From: Spinellus fusiger
Taxonomy: Eukaryota; Mucoromycota; Mucoromycetes; Mucorales; Phycomycetaceae
DNA length: 64,000 nt
Reading direction: 5' to 3'
Assembly (NCBI GenBank): GCA_025094145.1
Contig: JALLLS010000130.1
Location: 1-64,000, forward strand
The position numbers were made by a program, and so were the translations under genes. Every line of letters starts with the position of its first letter. Within the stretch, counting starts at the first letter, position 1. This document shows positions 1-12,840 of this stretch, in pieces. The notes beneath the pieces were generated by a model, which did no database searches, was not told the origin of the DNA, and worked only from the letters and a program-made list of their open reading frames with translations.

Positions 1-2464
1 TTTAGATAGTCGTGTTTAAATGTTTATTCATGCCGTTGAATGACTGATATTTGTGCATATTTGTGCATATTTTATTATACATCCTTATTATTATTCTTAT
101 TATTATCGTAGATTACTGTTTGTGTCTATTCATTGAATAGTCTCGTTGATATCTTTTGTAGTAACCATCTTCGTATATGTGTATATATACATAGACATAG
201 ACTACCTTGACTGACTCAAGACTACAATAATATTCTGTGTACTGATTATTGTTTGTTTTATTTTTCTTTGTTATAGTGAAGCTATAGTTTTAGTATAAAT
301 GCACGAATAATTTAATAGAACTGTCAATGGGATACATGCATCTATAGTTGGAACATTTCCTTCTTATTTGTAATCTCTATTTACAATATAGATATTTCAT
401 AATTGTATCTATTCTTCTTTTTATCCCATTTTTGGTGTTTCATTTCAATGGCATATTTATTGACTCCAAGGATGTTTCTATGTGGGGTTCATCTCTTGTC
501 TTTTTCTGAAGCTATTATTTTAAATTATCCACTCAAATATTACAGTATGATCTTATGCAAAAGTAGAAAATGATTGATCTTCCATGACATAGGCATAAAG
601 GATCGTAATACAAATCGGCATAGTACAGCATATTTTTTCTGGCCTTTAAGCAGTAATATCTTCCTTTTACGTCGAGAAATATTTTGCCCTTTTATGGAAC
701 AATAATTAAAATCAAAGGTTTGCAAATATCCAAATATTTATTTCTTTTTGTAGAATACCTCAGTATCAAATTGTATTATCAGTAAAATATAGTGTTTATA
801 AATAAGATTATTTATTATAGTAGTATAGCCAATACTATATTATGACTATAGCTACTGCCTAAGTGAACACCCTCTTATCAATAGAATCCACACCCTAAAG
901 GCCTTGTGCTTTATTCTTGGGTGATAAATAACTATACTTAAGAGTATATCCTAGACACTGTTGATAGTATAGAAGACCACCTGAGACTGACTTGAAAAGA
1001 GTCTTTACTTGCCTAATAACAATAGAATGAGTGTCTTGTGGAATACAATGAGCTCAAGCCCAGATAAAGACACTGCTTACCTTTTTATCACTAGAATAGT
1101 CCTTAGTAGTGTCTACAAGTTCTCTCTATTGCTTCTCTCTGTTAATAATAGTAAATTACCTTGCTCAGTTATGTTCATATTGAAGAGTACTTAAATATTA
1201 AATTGTATGTGCAGTGTGGGAAATAAAAAAAGGAGGGGAATATCAAAACAAATAATAATCTTTCTTTCTCTATTCTGGTGATATATACATTTTAGTCTTC
1301 ACTCATAAAATCCACAAGTCAAAATTCATAAGTCAAACAATTCACACTATTTACCTTAGGCCTAAAGTCCAGTATTAGAAACAATACTTAGTTCTCATTA
1401 AGCACCACCGTTAATACCAGTTACAATTAGATAATTGAGGTGATTATGAATACTGAGTCAATAAATGACTATACAGTTCTTAATATGTGACATTGGTTTT
1501 ATTTTCTGGACAATAATTACTAGAGTTAATTCTGTGTGATGCCTATAATACATCTTTCTTAAGCAGTGTTATGCTGCAAATACTGTGGGCCTAAGGATAA
1601 CACATTATGTTAAACAATAAATGCAATGATTGAGTTGTAATATTAAGTGGATTCTTGTTTTATTTCTTGTCTTTACAGCCAATTCTATACTTTTTAATTG
1701 CAAAGTCAATAGCCATTGCTAAAATAGGTAATCAGAGTTTGAGATAGTCTATTTAGACAGCGAAAAGGCCTTTTCAAATACATTAGTCAATTGTAGAATA
1801 GGTGGATAGACGTCACCTATTCGCATGGACGGCTGTGGAAGACGTGGGATATGATAAAGTTGCTAAAAGTATTTACAGTAATGGAATGTTTCAGAAAGTA
1901 GTATATATAATAGCCAATTGCACATTTCAATAAAAAAAAAGAAAAAGTCAAAGCAAATACTTGGATTCCGTAAGAAGGGTAGTATAGGCCCAAGGTCAAG
2001 TAAATTTGTTGGTTCTTGTTCTGTTCCTGTTTGTTCTCTTGTTTGTCCGTTTCGTTTGTCCGTTATTAGAGAAGGTCGCCGTTACCTGTTCTCCCGTGCT
2101 CCTGTAGATCCCGTACCAAAGTGTCCTTCCCAGACTACCACTCCCATAGTCCTTTCAACCATATAAGCCAAGTTCTCCCCGACACACTGCCCTTCGCTCG
2201 CCAACCCCCACATATACAATAGCAGCCAGCCTTCCCTGAGGTCCTGCGAGTCTTAAAGAACGAACCCCTTGCCCAACTATACACAATCATAATAATATTG
2301 CGATTTTATTCTCAGTATATTTCCTTATATATCCCAAAAATCTACTGGTGTGTACCCAATACATCTTTATTCATGTCTTTATTATCATTACAAGCTATCA
2401 ACGTAAATAAGGTGTCTCTACATTATATAACTTATGGGTTCAATTATATTTCCAATTCAAAAGA
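1..2464. other. AT-rich intergenic region
   Basis: No convincing gene is visible. All open frames are short, AT-rich and without recognisable motifs. The stretch holds one copy of interspersed repeat R1 (617-1160). Close to the 3' end of the AROM gene, at 2313-2360, lies a block containing ctggtgtgta that resembles the terminus of R1 at 9360-9412. The last 180 bp are presumably AROM 3' UTR and terminator, but no specific signal could be assigned. Confidence 0.6.
617..1160 (+). repeat. Interspersed repeat R1, copy 1
   Basis: This region aligns by eye with 8469-9050. Shared landmarks are ttttctggcctttaag near the start, caaaggtttgc, aaatatttatttc, tactatattatgactatagct, agaatccacaccctaaa, gaccacctgagactgactt and acaatgagctcaagcccaga. 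The two copies differ by substitutions and several indels. There is no coding capacity. Further partial copies lie on the minus strand at 51903-52012 and 63125-63348, so this is a dispersed family rather than a local duplication. Confidence 0.75.
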
Positions 2465-5400
2465 TCAAAGTTCATACTTCTTCATCACTTGTGCTTCAAT
2501 TCTATCTACAGGTGCACGTTTGCCTGTCCAAATCTCAAACTGTGCAACGCCTTGCTCTATGAGAACCTCAATGCCTTCTACACAGGACCATCCTTTACGC
2601 TCAGCTTGCAACAACAGCTTGGTGCGTCTGGGCTTGTAGGCCATATCACAGATAATTCCCTTGATACCGCCATACACTTTCTCAGGAAGCTCAATACCAC
2701 TCTCAGCAGGCACTGTAGAAACAATCACACCAGGCGCCATGGGAGTCTCCAAGGAGTCAATCACAATAATACTAAAGTGCTTTTCAAAGATACTCTGAAG
2801 CTCATAGGCTTTTTGGATGGTTCTGTTCCAAATATAAATCTTCTTGATCCCCATTTTGTAGAGCGCATAAAGACCTGCTCTTGCTGTTCCACCACTACCA
2901 AGAACAAGGCCTTCAGCAGGAGGATGGCTAGGATCCAACATTAAGGGCTGAACACGACGAATTACACCTAGAAAGTCTGTATTGTCACCAATAAGACGTC
3001 GAATAAGGTGACCATTCACTGTCGCTTCTCTCACAAAGACAGTGTTGACGGCTCCAATGAGTTTGGCATTGTCTGTTGTTTCATCAAGATGCCTCATCAC
3101 AGATACTTTGTGAGGAATCGTAATGGAGGCACCCCCAAATCCAGGATCCTTCAGGGCGTCCTCAGCATACTCAATCATTGGACACTCTAGTAGTCCGTAA
3201 GTATAAGGCAAGCCCAGCGTAGTGAATCCGGTGTTGTGAAGTGTAGGTGACATGGAGTGTTGGATAGGTGTGCCCATCAGCCAAAAGTTACGTGCTGGCA
3301 AGAGACCCAACAAGTGACGGGCCTGGTGGATACTGGCCAGGGACAATTGACCGGGAGCTGCCTTGCTAGGTAAGGCAGGATGTGTAATAGGTGTCAAGCA
3401 GTTATTGGTGATGCGTGACAATTGGCCTGCAGAGCCCATGTTGATAGCAATCATAGGCTTTGTCTGCTGCTGTCTGGCCCTAAAGGCTTCGAGCTTGAAG
3501 TTATCTTCTAGGGTATCACTCACGCCTACGAGCTTGATGATATCACCGTACTTTTCAGCAAGACTGTACTTATCCTCCATGGCCTTGCTATCCCAGGGCG
3601 TCTGTTGGTTGATATCGTGCCACGAAGAGATGCTCAGACTAGACCCCATTGTGCTTAAAAGAGACTCAATGCTAGAAGAAGACCACTGAATCTCAACATC
3701 AATGTACTCACACCCCCATCGTTGACCCCACTGCAACAGCTCAAACATGCCCTTTTCATTGCTATCCGAAAAGGTACCTGCTTGGCTCTTGCTCCGAACC
3801 GTAAAAATCACAGGCAAAGAGACATGGCGACGCAGAATGGCCAATTGTTCACCAACATACTCCAGAAAGTCATTTCTTTTTTCAGACAGTTCCAGTAGAT
3901 CCACTCTAAACTCAACAGCATCCGCTCCTTCACATACATGAACGAGTCTGTCTGTGAACACAGAAAGGTCCTTCATTGTCAGGGAGACAAAAGTAGTGGG
4001 TGTGCCCACACGATCCGACGCCACATCTACATGGTTGGTCTGTCGGCCTGTGATAAATAACAAAAAGCGCTGAAGATCCTTTTTGATAGCTTGCCAGTCA
4101 GAAGGAGACACCCAACCCTCTTCCATAATAGAGTCTGCATAAGCAACAAACTCATAATTGCACACCTGTCGATACCAAGGATGTCGACGGTGCCAGACAG
4201 CCAACAAATCCTCACCAAAGGCAGGCCGTGTTGTGTCTCGGTTCAAGTAACGAATGACCTGACCCAAATCACGAGCAAGATGCAACACCTTTCCTCCCTG
4301 GCTCGCATACTCTCTCAGGGCATCGCGTGACTCTTTCGTTTCAATGATGCCCCCTCCACAGGCAATCACGTACCCGCGGGCATAGCGAGACTCTTTGGCC
4401 AACATGTTCTGAAGAGCAGTGGTTTCCTTTGTGCGAAACTGCTCCCACCCCCATGTCTGTATGTACTCTGGAATGCTGGTGTTTTCCTTGGCCTCAATGT
4501 ACTGGTCCACATCAACAAATTCAAAGCCAAGGGTCTTGGCTGCGTGTCTACCAAGGGTTGTCTTGCCTGCTCCACGCATCCCTACAATCACAATCGACTT
4601 GCCATGGTCACTGTGAACTGAGGTTCTTTTGGATCTGTGAGGGGGAGCAGAGATCTGAGAAGACAGTGTAGGTCCAAGATCAACCCCATTCAGCCGCACA
4701 CCCATGCACTGCTCAAGATCATCCCACCATGTAGGCCATGTCTTTTCAACACACTTTTTTTCTTGAAGAATGGTACCCTTGGGAACCACACTGGAAAGAA
4801 CAGAGAAGCTCATGGCAATACGGTGGTCGTCGTAGCAGTCGACACCTTCTTTGGGAGACTTGAGTTCCTTGATTGGTTTTCCGTGGACCTGGATGCCATC
4901 AGGAAGTTCGGAGGCAGTGATGCCAAACTTGGTCAGTTCATGCACCATGGCAGCAATTCGGTTGCATTCTTTGACGCGCTGATTGGCAATGCCAGTGATT
5001 CGAGTGATGGTGTCTCCCTTGGGGTGGGAGGTCACAGCTGCCAAGACAGAGGCTGTCAAAAAGGCGTCTGTCATTGTTTCCATATCAACATGAGGGAGAG
5101 GAAGAAGCTGGCCAATGGGCGGACCGGTGACTGTAGTGGAGGTCTCTGTCTGCTCTACTTTACATCCCATGGGTCGAAGCACATTGATGGCAAAGGTGGC
5201 ATCTCCCTGGAGAGAGTTGGAGCCAATGCTGGTCACTGTGCAGGTTGTGCCTGTAATGGCGGCCATAGCGAGTGGGTAGGTGGCTGAACTAGCGTCTGAT
5301 TCTACAAGATAATTCTCGGGGTTCTTGTAGGTGGATCTTTCAATACGATAGACATTGTTGGGCAGGCGGTGGATAATGGCTCCAAAAGTCTCCATCATGG

Positions 5401-7454
5401 CAATAGTCATATCAATGTAGGGCTGAGAAATGACCTGTCCTCCTGTTAACACTAGCTCTACTTCTTCCTGGGCGTAGGGAGCACATATCAGAATAGAAGA
5501 CACATATTGGGAAGAGATGGAGGCTGCTAGCTCAATGCGTCCACCTTTGAAACCACCCTTAGGTGTCACGGCAATAGGCAAGAATCCCTCTTTCCCAAGA
5601 GAAATCAAGCTGGCTCCATTGGTTTTAAGGGCAGAGAGAAGAGGAGCAATGGGTCTCTGTTGCATGCGTGCATTGCCTGTCAGAACAGCCTGTGTATGTT
5701 TAGGATCCTTTGCTGTTTGGATAAGGGTTAACACTGTAGTAAGGAACCGGGATGCCGTGCCTGCATTTCCAACATAGATTTCCTTGTCTGGCACATACAC
5801 TTTGCCACTGTTACCACGTACAACCAATGTCTCGCCATTGTCTTCCCATTCAAATTCTGCTGCTCCGAGTGCCTTGAGAGCAGCTAACATGTACTGAGTA
5901 TCGTCCGAGTGCAGCAGATTCTTCATGCGACACACGCCGTCTCCCAAGGCAGCCATCAACAGGGCACGGTTAGAAATAGACTTTGATCCAGGGGTCGTCA
6001 GCACTACTTGTTTCTTGGGACCATTGGGGGACTCTGTCACTGGTAAAACAAGCTGCTCAGGAGCAAGTACTTTGTGGATATCAGTGTCGGACACAATAGA
6101 CGCACGCTGCTCTAGTGTCTTTCCAATAGAAGAAAGCAAAACAATACGTTTCTTGTCGCCCTGGTTTTTCTTATCCACTTTCATCACCTCCATAATATCA
6201 TCCACATGGCAATACACTTGGCCAATACGCTCCTTGACCTTTTTCTCATCCAGGGCAATAGGCAGTCCGTAAGAGGACAGACAGCGCGCCAGACGTCCCA
6301 CCGCCACTTGGTTAAGATGACCAAGGTTGCGTGATAATTCCACTTCTTTCATGATACCAATAGAGACACATTCACCGTGGAGTAGCATGGGAGAAACAAG
6401 GGCCTCAATGCCATGGCCAATGGAGTGGCCAAAGTTTAATAAGCCACGCAATCCTCCTTCACGCTCATCGTGGGTGACTACATGAGCCTTTACTTTTGCA
6501 GATGCCAGAATGACATCCAATAACAGGGATTGTGCCTCTGTTCTTGTCTCCAAAACAGCACCTAGGATAGATGAGTTATTATTATGATTATTATGATTAT
6601 GATTATTTCTTTGACCCGACACATTCTTTGGTGGGTGGTATTGGGGACTTACCTTGGAACTCATCCTTTGAGTGGTTGTTCAACACTGCTTCTCTGATGG
6701 CCTCTACACCATTCTCGAGTTTTACGAAATCTGATTCACTCCAGATAGCTGCTGTCTAGTGTGCAGAACATTAAAATATAGACATCATCATAATAATAAT
6801 AATAAACAAAATGTTACTCATCATGTTATCTCTTCTTTTTCCTTTTACCTTTATCACTTCAGCCATGCCATTGGAGAATTCACGCTCAGGCAGGGTTTGC
6901 AAAAAGACGAGATCCATGAAAATCCGCTTGGGCTGCCAAAAGGCACCAATGAGGTTCTTGCCTGCAGGTGTGTCAATTGCAGTCTTACCCCCAATGGAAG
7001 AATCCACCATGGCCAACAATGTAGTGGGGATCTGAACAAAGGACGTGCCACGCATAAACGTAGCAGCCACATAGCCCACAAGATCACCAATCACTCCTCC
7101 TCCAATGGCCAAGAAACATGTATCGCGAGTGACATGGTGAGCCAGCAACCAATCTTCAATGTCAGCCTTGACCTTTCTTGATTTTGTCATTTCTCCTGGA
7201 GGAAGTGTACGGCTGAATACACGAGGAGGTGACTCTCTCTGATCCAATTGCTCTTGGAAGGCCTTGGTGTAGCGGTCAAGGTAAAGAGGCGCCAGATTTG
7301 TGTCTGTGATAAGGACATAATTTGAGGCAGGAATATTGGCCAGAATATCTTGAACAATGTAGTGTGTAAGGTGAAATCCAAGAACAATAGACTCTGCTCC
7401 AAGAATTGAGACCTTGGAGAGGTGCGGTTCCAATGGCCCTTTGTATGTACTCAT
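2465..7454 (-). CDS. ARO1: Pentafunctional AROM polypeptide (shikimate pathway)
   Basis: A cytosolic multienzyme that catalyses five consecutive steps from DAHP to EPSP in aromatic amino acid synthesis. Exons on the minus strand are 7454-6849, 6755-6653 and 6561-2465. The two introns are 93 and 91 bp, both GT-AG, and the product is about 1601 aa, normal for the family. Domains in order: 3-dehydroquinate synthase (about 1-395, [16 protein letters not shown]); EPSP synthase (about 400-855, [19 protein letters not shown] and GNAGTASRF); shikimate kinase (about 890-1070, P-loop GMRGAGKTT); type I dehydroquinase (about 1075-1310, His in SSWHD, Schiff-base Lys in IIKLVG); shikimate dehydrogenase (about 1325-1601, HSMSPTLHN, Lys in IPHK, Asp in NTDFLG, nucleotide loop GSGGTARAG). 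All domains look intact. Intron 2 has no stop in the downstream frame, so the reading frame runs through it. A purine-rich tract (pyrimidine-rich on the coding strand) lies just upstream of the start. Confidence 0.97.
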
Positions 7455-7622
7455 ATCTATATGGAAGAGAAAAGAGAAAAGAGAAAAGAGAACCGAGGAA
7501 GAAGGAAGAAGGAAGAAGAAAAGGAGTGAAGACTGAGGCGAGTGAGTTTCTTGAAGACGAGAAAGTCAGAGTGAGTCAAAATGATAAGTCACATTTGGAC
7601 CCTCCCTGTCTGCTACTGTCAG

Positions 7623-7799
7623 TTTGGGTATCCAATCATCAGTATATGCTGAGGTGAAATCCAATGGATTAAGGAAAGGGCATTGGCTTCTATTCTCCAT
7701 TGAATTCTCTTCTTTCCTTTTTAGGATGAGTGTCTTATCACCGATCATGCCTACCACCCCTTACCGGAGGATGAGATGTCAGAGCACCCTGAGCCATAG
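7623..7799 (+). CDS. Possible C-terminal exons of a small unknown gene
   Basis: Two short segments look like terminal exons. The first, 7623-7653, follows an acceptor ctactgtcag and ends at a possible donor gtgaaa. The second, 7725-7799, follows a pyrimidine-rich acceptor tttcctttttag and ends in TAG. Joined, they read LGIQSSVYAE followed by DECLITDHAYHPLPEDE and a short tail. The composition is protein-like and the second acceptor is good. No start codon or upstream exon could be placed between here and the AROM start, and no family was recognised. The antisense strand also has an open frame here, so this call is weak. Confidence 0.25.
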
Positions 7800-7839
7800 A
7801 AAAAAAGGCACCTGCTAAAGTATTTCTGTTATTGTTATT

Positions 7840-7935
7840 ATAATGATGATACTGATACTGATACTAATAAAAATACTAATAAAAATACTAATAAAAATAC
7901 TAATAAAATGCTAATAAAAATACTAATAAAAACAC
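7840..7935 (+). repeat. Tandem repeat, unit about 12 bp (aaaaatactaat)
   Basis: Successive near-identical units of tactaataaaaa follow a short (gatact)n start. This is a simple AT-rich minisatellite in the intergenic region downstream of 7800. Confidence 0.85.
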
Positions 7936-10599
7936 TATAGGAAATCATTTAAATGTCTGCTCACTGATATTCATTCAAATAAGCACACGTTGCTATTAAA
8001 ATAACTCATCACTTTATAGTAGTCCGGTGGCTTCAACATAGGACAGACCAGGAGTTTGATCTGCACATGTATGCCATCAGACAGGCAACACTTTGGACAG
8101 TCTTCAGGAACAGTAATAAGCTGGGTACTTGCCTGATATACTTACAATGGAATGGGATGTTTATGAATACACTGCTGTTATCACCAAAACAATCCAATGA
8201 GTTCACTGTGGGGTTACACATTTACACTAAATGGAGGGCTGGGATTATTTGCTCTTAGTACACTAGGCATCTTCCTATCCGTCTGTAGGTATCTATAGAG
8301 ATATATAACTAAGGTCATGGACAGAAGGTATGATGACATTAGACTCTTGCATTAATGAAAATTCAGTAACATATCCCAATTCAAAAGCAGGCTGGACTAG
8401 AGAACCAGAAAGAGAAAGAGAAGAAATGCATTTGTTCCTTTACTGCAGCCCTATCTACACACCAGGAGATTTTTCTGGCCTTTAAGCGATGATATCTTCG
8501 CCCTTTAAAACCGAAAATTTCTTGCCTTTTATGAAACTTCATTTAAAACAAAAGGTTTGCGGATATCTAAATATTTATTTCCTTTTGTGGATACCTCAAT
8601 ATTAAATTGTATTATCAATAGAGGTGTTTATGAATAATATTGTTTATTATAATAATGTAGCTAATACTATATTATGACTATAGCTGCTGCCTAAATGCAT
8701 TCCCTCATAGCAATAGAATCCACACCCTAAAAGCTTTGTGATTTATTCTTGGGAGATAGATAACTATGCTCAGAAGTATAACCTAGAAACCCTAGATAGT
8801 ATAGAAGGAAGAATAGACCACCTGAGACTGACTTGAGGAAGAGTATTAACTTATCTAATATCAAAAGAGTGTATTAGTAATAATTCAATCAAGAGAGATA
8901 GTATGCTTACCTTGTACTTAATACTTGTCTTGGGAATAATAAGCCATGTTTTATCTATTGGAAGAAGAGTCAGTACTATGTCTTATGGATTACAATGAGC
9001 TCAAGCCCAGATGATAAGCTCTTCTAACAGTTACTCTTATTTTTGTTCTCAAGATCTGCCATACTTGCAACACAAATATCCTCACTGAGGTATTAGTGAA
9101 TTTCAACAATATCCGCGCTTGCCAAAGTTGCGGAATTGTTTGGAACAGAGATGTGAATGCATCAAAGGGTATCTATACAGTCACATAAGAATAGATATTC
9201 TTTGATGCATTCATATCATATATCGCCACATCGAAAGTGGTTTCCTTTGGGATTTAGATATCTACAGGTAAATCTACATAATAATCTTTATTTAAGAACT
9301 AACATGAATATATTTCACTTTTTTTGCTCCTTTTCAAATCCATGTCATTTCTAAACAATTGTAGTTTGACTATTTCCTTTTATATCCTAAAGACCTCCTG
9401 GTGTGTATAGATCTACAGCCAAATACATCTTGTCATGGACTCTAAAATAATTTTCTCGGTCAAACCGTGCTAATATTAAACCTTGCTCTTTATGATTACT
9501 ATTATGAATGATATATCTACTGTATTCTACTATAGAAACACTTTAATTGAATTATTATTCAAAGAGAGATATGGGAATTATGTTGGAGAATTGTTTTTTT
9601 TTGTTTTTTTTTTTTCCTCAGTTGAGGTTCAAATAGAATGAACTCATTGCTATTGTCTAAAGTCAAATGATGCCATTAATTCGAGATATTGCGAATTTTG
9701 CTTTATTATTGAATCGCTTTCATTTTCATTATTTAATAAAATAAAATAAAAACTTTTATAATAAACTTCATGTTCAGTTGCAGTGTGAGGTAAAATAACA
9801 TCCAAGAAGGCTTATAGAGGTGTTTCATGAGTTGTTTACAATTTAGTTATCTCACCCTATTGAGATGGATTGAAATTTTACTCTATAGAAACACCACCCA
9901 GGCTTTACTGAGGATTTGAATAGTGGCCAAGTGGATTCATCAAGAGAATACTATGCTTGTATCTAACAAAATCATGAAAAATGTTATTCCTAACATTATA
10001 ACTTTTATTCCTACACAGAGTCGAAATAAATAATCTCTATACCATCGGAGATGTATTTATTAAGTCTACGTTATTCCGCTTTATACTTATTTAAATACAG
10101 ATATCACTGTTTTCTCGTATCGTTACTTTAATAAGAGACGGTTGCTTTACTCTTCCTACACTTTACACCTTCTTGTGCAGCTCCTTCACCAGACTAATCA
10201 CATTAGAGAACAAAAACATAAATGATGGTCTACTTGTGGCTTCGATCCCTCGATTTCAAGTCGCTTTAAGCCACCATAAGGAGCCATCTTTGACTAGCTT
10301 CTTACTCTCATTTCAAGCATGTCTTATTTATAGAAAGGTCTACTATTTTACACTACACTACAATCCAACCAAATAAGGTACTCATTGGCTGTTCTTTAGC
10401 CTGTAGATTTTTCTTTCTCTATAATAGCTGTTTTTGAGATAACATAAAGTTTTATTCAAGCATCACATTCTGGTGATGACGATCTTTTTATTACAAAAGC
10501 CTTTGGAATGGCTATTAAAGCCTATTTTAAATATCTTTGAACAAACAATGTCCGAAAGATATATAGTCTCATAAAATAAATGAGTGGATGACAAACCAA
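7936..10599. other. Intergenic region without recognised genes
   Basis: About 2.7 kb of AT-rich DNA. Apart from R1 copy 2 (8455-9412), which includes an imperfect hairpin at 9155-9212, it contains no convincing open frame, RNA gene or promoter. Open frames of 60-70 codons here lack family motifs and splice context. Confidence 0.55.
8455..9412 (+). repeat. Interspersed repeat R1, copy 2, with possible terminal inverted repeats
   Basis: The core (8469-9050) matches R1 copy 1. The left edge reads acacaccaggagatttttct. The right edge, on the opposite strand at 9412-9370, reads acacaccaggaggtctttag, so the two ends form an imperfect terminal inverted repeat about 950 bp apart. There is no transposase frame. 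This is compatible with a non-autonomous DNA transposon (MITE-like). The TIR assignment rests on one copy plus partial matches elsewhere. Confidence 0.55.
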
Positions 10600-11310
10600 T
10601 TTCTATTTTTTATTCTTCAAAAACAAAATAGAGGTCCTATCTTTTATAATTTATTCAAAAGATGATCTGAAGCAATGAAAATCTGCCAACTCTTAGCCAA
10701 GAACATGAAGATAGTCCTATCAAAAGAAGAGTGAATGATATGTCTATTAGAGGTCAAATCATAGGACAATGGAAAAGACGTGCTACTTATCAAGAGATTG
10801 CTGATGATGTTGACCTCACAAATAGCACAATGGGCAAAAGTGTACTATTGTATAAAAACAAAGGCACAATTCAACTCAAAATGCGTACAGGAAGACCTGA
10901 AAAGTTTTCATCTACTTCAAAACTGGCTATCGTTTTGTCTATTTGCAGAAACCCTATGCAAACAAGTGTATATCATTTGAAAAATATGAATGATGCAGAT
11001 ATGAATATTTACCATAACACATTTCTAAAATACATAAATGAACTCGGGTCTTTTTCATGCTTACCATCAAGACAAACTATCATAACACTTACTCATAAGC
11101 ATAACCAATGCAAAACAGCTTGAACAATGTTTGTATAGTGAATGGAAGAAGATCCCAAATGAATTTCTGGAAAATTTAGTGGATAGCATGCCAAAGAGGT
11201 GCTCCTCTGTGATGAAGAATAAAGGCTTTGCTACAACTTACTGAGCAATATATTTATTATGAACATCTTAGATTGATAGATATGCCTTCATTTTTCAAAA
11301 AAAAAAAAGG
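10600..11310 (+). mobile_element. Tc1-like element, internally deleted relic
   Basis: Nucleotide similarity to the Tc1 copies at 34494-35841 and 42139-43545 is clear at both ends: ttcttcaaaaacaaaatagaggtc near the start, gaacatcttaga and tagatatgcctt near the end. The 130-codon frame at 10731-11123 encodes the N-terminal helix-turn-helix part (YQEIADDVDLTNSTMGK, KMRTGRPEKFSS). It then jumps directly to sequence matching the 3' end of the gene (ataaccaatgcaaaac, cccaaatgaatttctgg). The whole DDE catalytic core is missing, so the copy is non-autonomous and probably dead. The termini are degraded. Confidence 0.8.
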
Positions 11311-11715
11311 GTTTTCTGTCTACTCATTTATTTCATGGGACTATATATTTGTATATTTGTATATTTGTGTATGTGTGTGTGCTTCAACTCTGAAGATTAT
11401 TTTTTTAATCTTCTCATCTATTTTCTATTTTATTCTCTAATTATCTCACGGAGTATAGGCATGTTCAGTTGACTCTACTCATTGTGGTATGCATGAAAAG
11501 GCTCATCCTGCAGACACCATTAGTATTCAATCTATTGTTTTTTAAATGAGTGAATGAGCCTTTTGGTTCTATTTCTATTAAACACAAAACTGTAGGATCA
11601 ATAAAAAAAATCAGTAAACACACGAGTATTGATCAAAGAGATAAATAGATATGCATGCGAACTTTATAATAAGCAATAATAATAAGTTCACATTTATTGG
11701 TTAGACATTAGCCTG

Positions 11716-11757
11716 ATTATAATCATAATCATAATCATAATCATAATCATAATCATA
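11716..11757 (+). repeat. Microsatellite (ataatc)n
   Basis: About seven uninterrupted units of ataatc lie just downstream of the ketopantoate reductase gene. Confidence 0.9.
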
Positions 11758-11800
11758 CCAACACTTTTCTTGTTCTTTAGAGTCGCAAAACACCTCATCA

Positions 11801-12789
11801 TTAATAACTGACAGAAACCACTCTTTCCAGAGAGTGGATCAATTCTACTATGGTTTGATTGACAGGAAGGGCTTTCCCTTGCCGACTTGCGAGTCCACAG
11901 AGATACCCATTGATATAATCAACCTCTGTTGTTTTGTGAGCTGAAATGTCCTGCAGCATGGAACACGAGAAATGCTTTGCTGAACACATGAACCCCTTAG
12001 CTGTTTTATAAACGGAATCGGGGCTCTCGAGAAGCTCGCCAAAGACCTGGGATGCCTCTTGACAAATGCTCAACATGAGCCCTTCTGTAGCTGGGTTGTT
12101 ATCAAAAATGGGTCCATTGACACTCTTCATCAGAGCAGAAATTGGATTGGTACAGGCATTCATGACCAGCTTTTTTATCATGCGCTTCTCAACTTGTTTC
12201 CATGGCAGAACAAGGGCTTTGAAGGTTGTTGGACAGCAAAAGAGTTGAAGAAAGGGATCTTTGCTGATATGATTTCTGAGATGAGGTGATACTCTCCAAT
12301 GACCAGTCCATCGTCACCCACCCACCCAGAACTATGAGTGATTTCAAAGGGAGCGGTTCTTACAACTGTATTTCTGTTCACTCCTACAAGAAATCGAGGC
12401 CACTCTTGGTTTTTCCAGTAGGCTTCCTTGATATTCTCTATCATTCCCATTCCATTCTGGAGTATCAAGACAGTGGAATCTTTTGTCAACCGGTGGATTA
12501 ATGGCTTGAGTGCACTAATAGTATACTGAGCTTTTGTGCAAATAACGAGATACTCAATCACAGAATCATTCTTGGAGGTTGATGTGGTTGTGTTGATGAG
12601 TTCAGTGTCAAAGCCGAGCTTCTTCTCTGTCTCATTGAGTCGTGTATAAAGAATAGATCTACCACGATCTTCAAATTGTTTGATATGTTGTTGGGTGTGT
12701 AATAGTAAAGTTACTTTGTTTTCATCTGTAGGTATTTGACTTGCGACATAGCAACCAACAGCCCCTACACCAAAGATATGAATGTGCAT
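11801..12789 (-). CDS. PAN5: 2-dehydropantoate 2-reductase (ketopantoate reductase), frame interrupted
   Basis: A member of the ApbA/PanE family, which reduces ketopantoate to pantoate with NADPH in the pantothenate/CoA pathway. The start chosen is MHIHIFGVGAVGCYVA, which puts the dinucleotide loop GVGAVG at the N-terminus as usual. CTKAQYT carries the conserved lysine, LQNGMGMIENI is the family asparagine-glycine motif, and KKLVMNACTNPISAL opens the C-terminal domain. The two halves are in different frames. The junction lies near 12259-12263, where one extra A in a short A-run would restore continuity (ISAK to DPFLQLFCC). Alternatively a 62-bp GT-AG intron at 12264-12325 joins them in phase but removes the GDDGLVIGEYH segment, which looks coding. 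The full product would be about 328 aa, a normal size. It may be a functional gene with a sequence error, a spliced gene, or a recent pseudogene. Confidence 0.8.
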
Positions 12790-12840
12790 AATTAAATAGA
12801 AAGAATAGCTTTTTATTTTTATTACAAGACATACTGACAT

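Noticed and set aside
617..1160. R1 considered as a tRNA-derived SINE
   Set aside because: No A and B boxes in the right orientation at its 5' end; the tRNA-Glu fragment near copy 3 points away from R1 and is missing from the other copies.
2489..2944. Plus-strand frames across the AROM gene
   Set aside because: Antisense shadows of a well-supported minus-strand gene.
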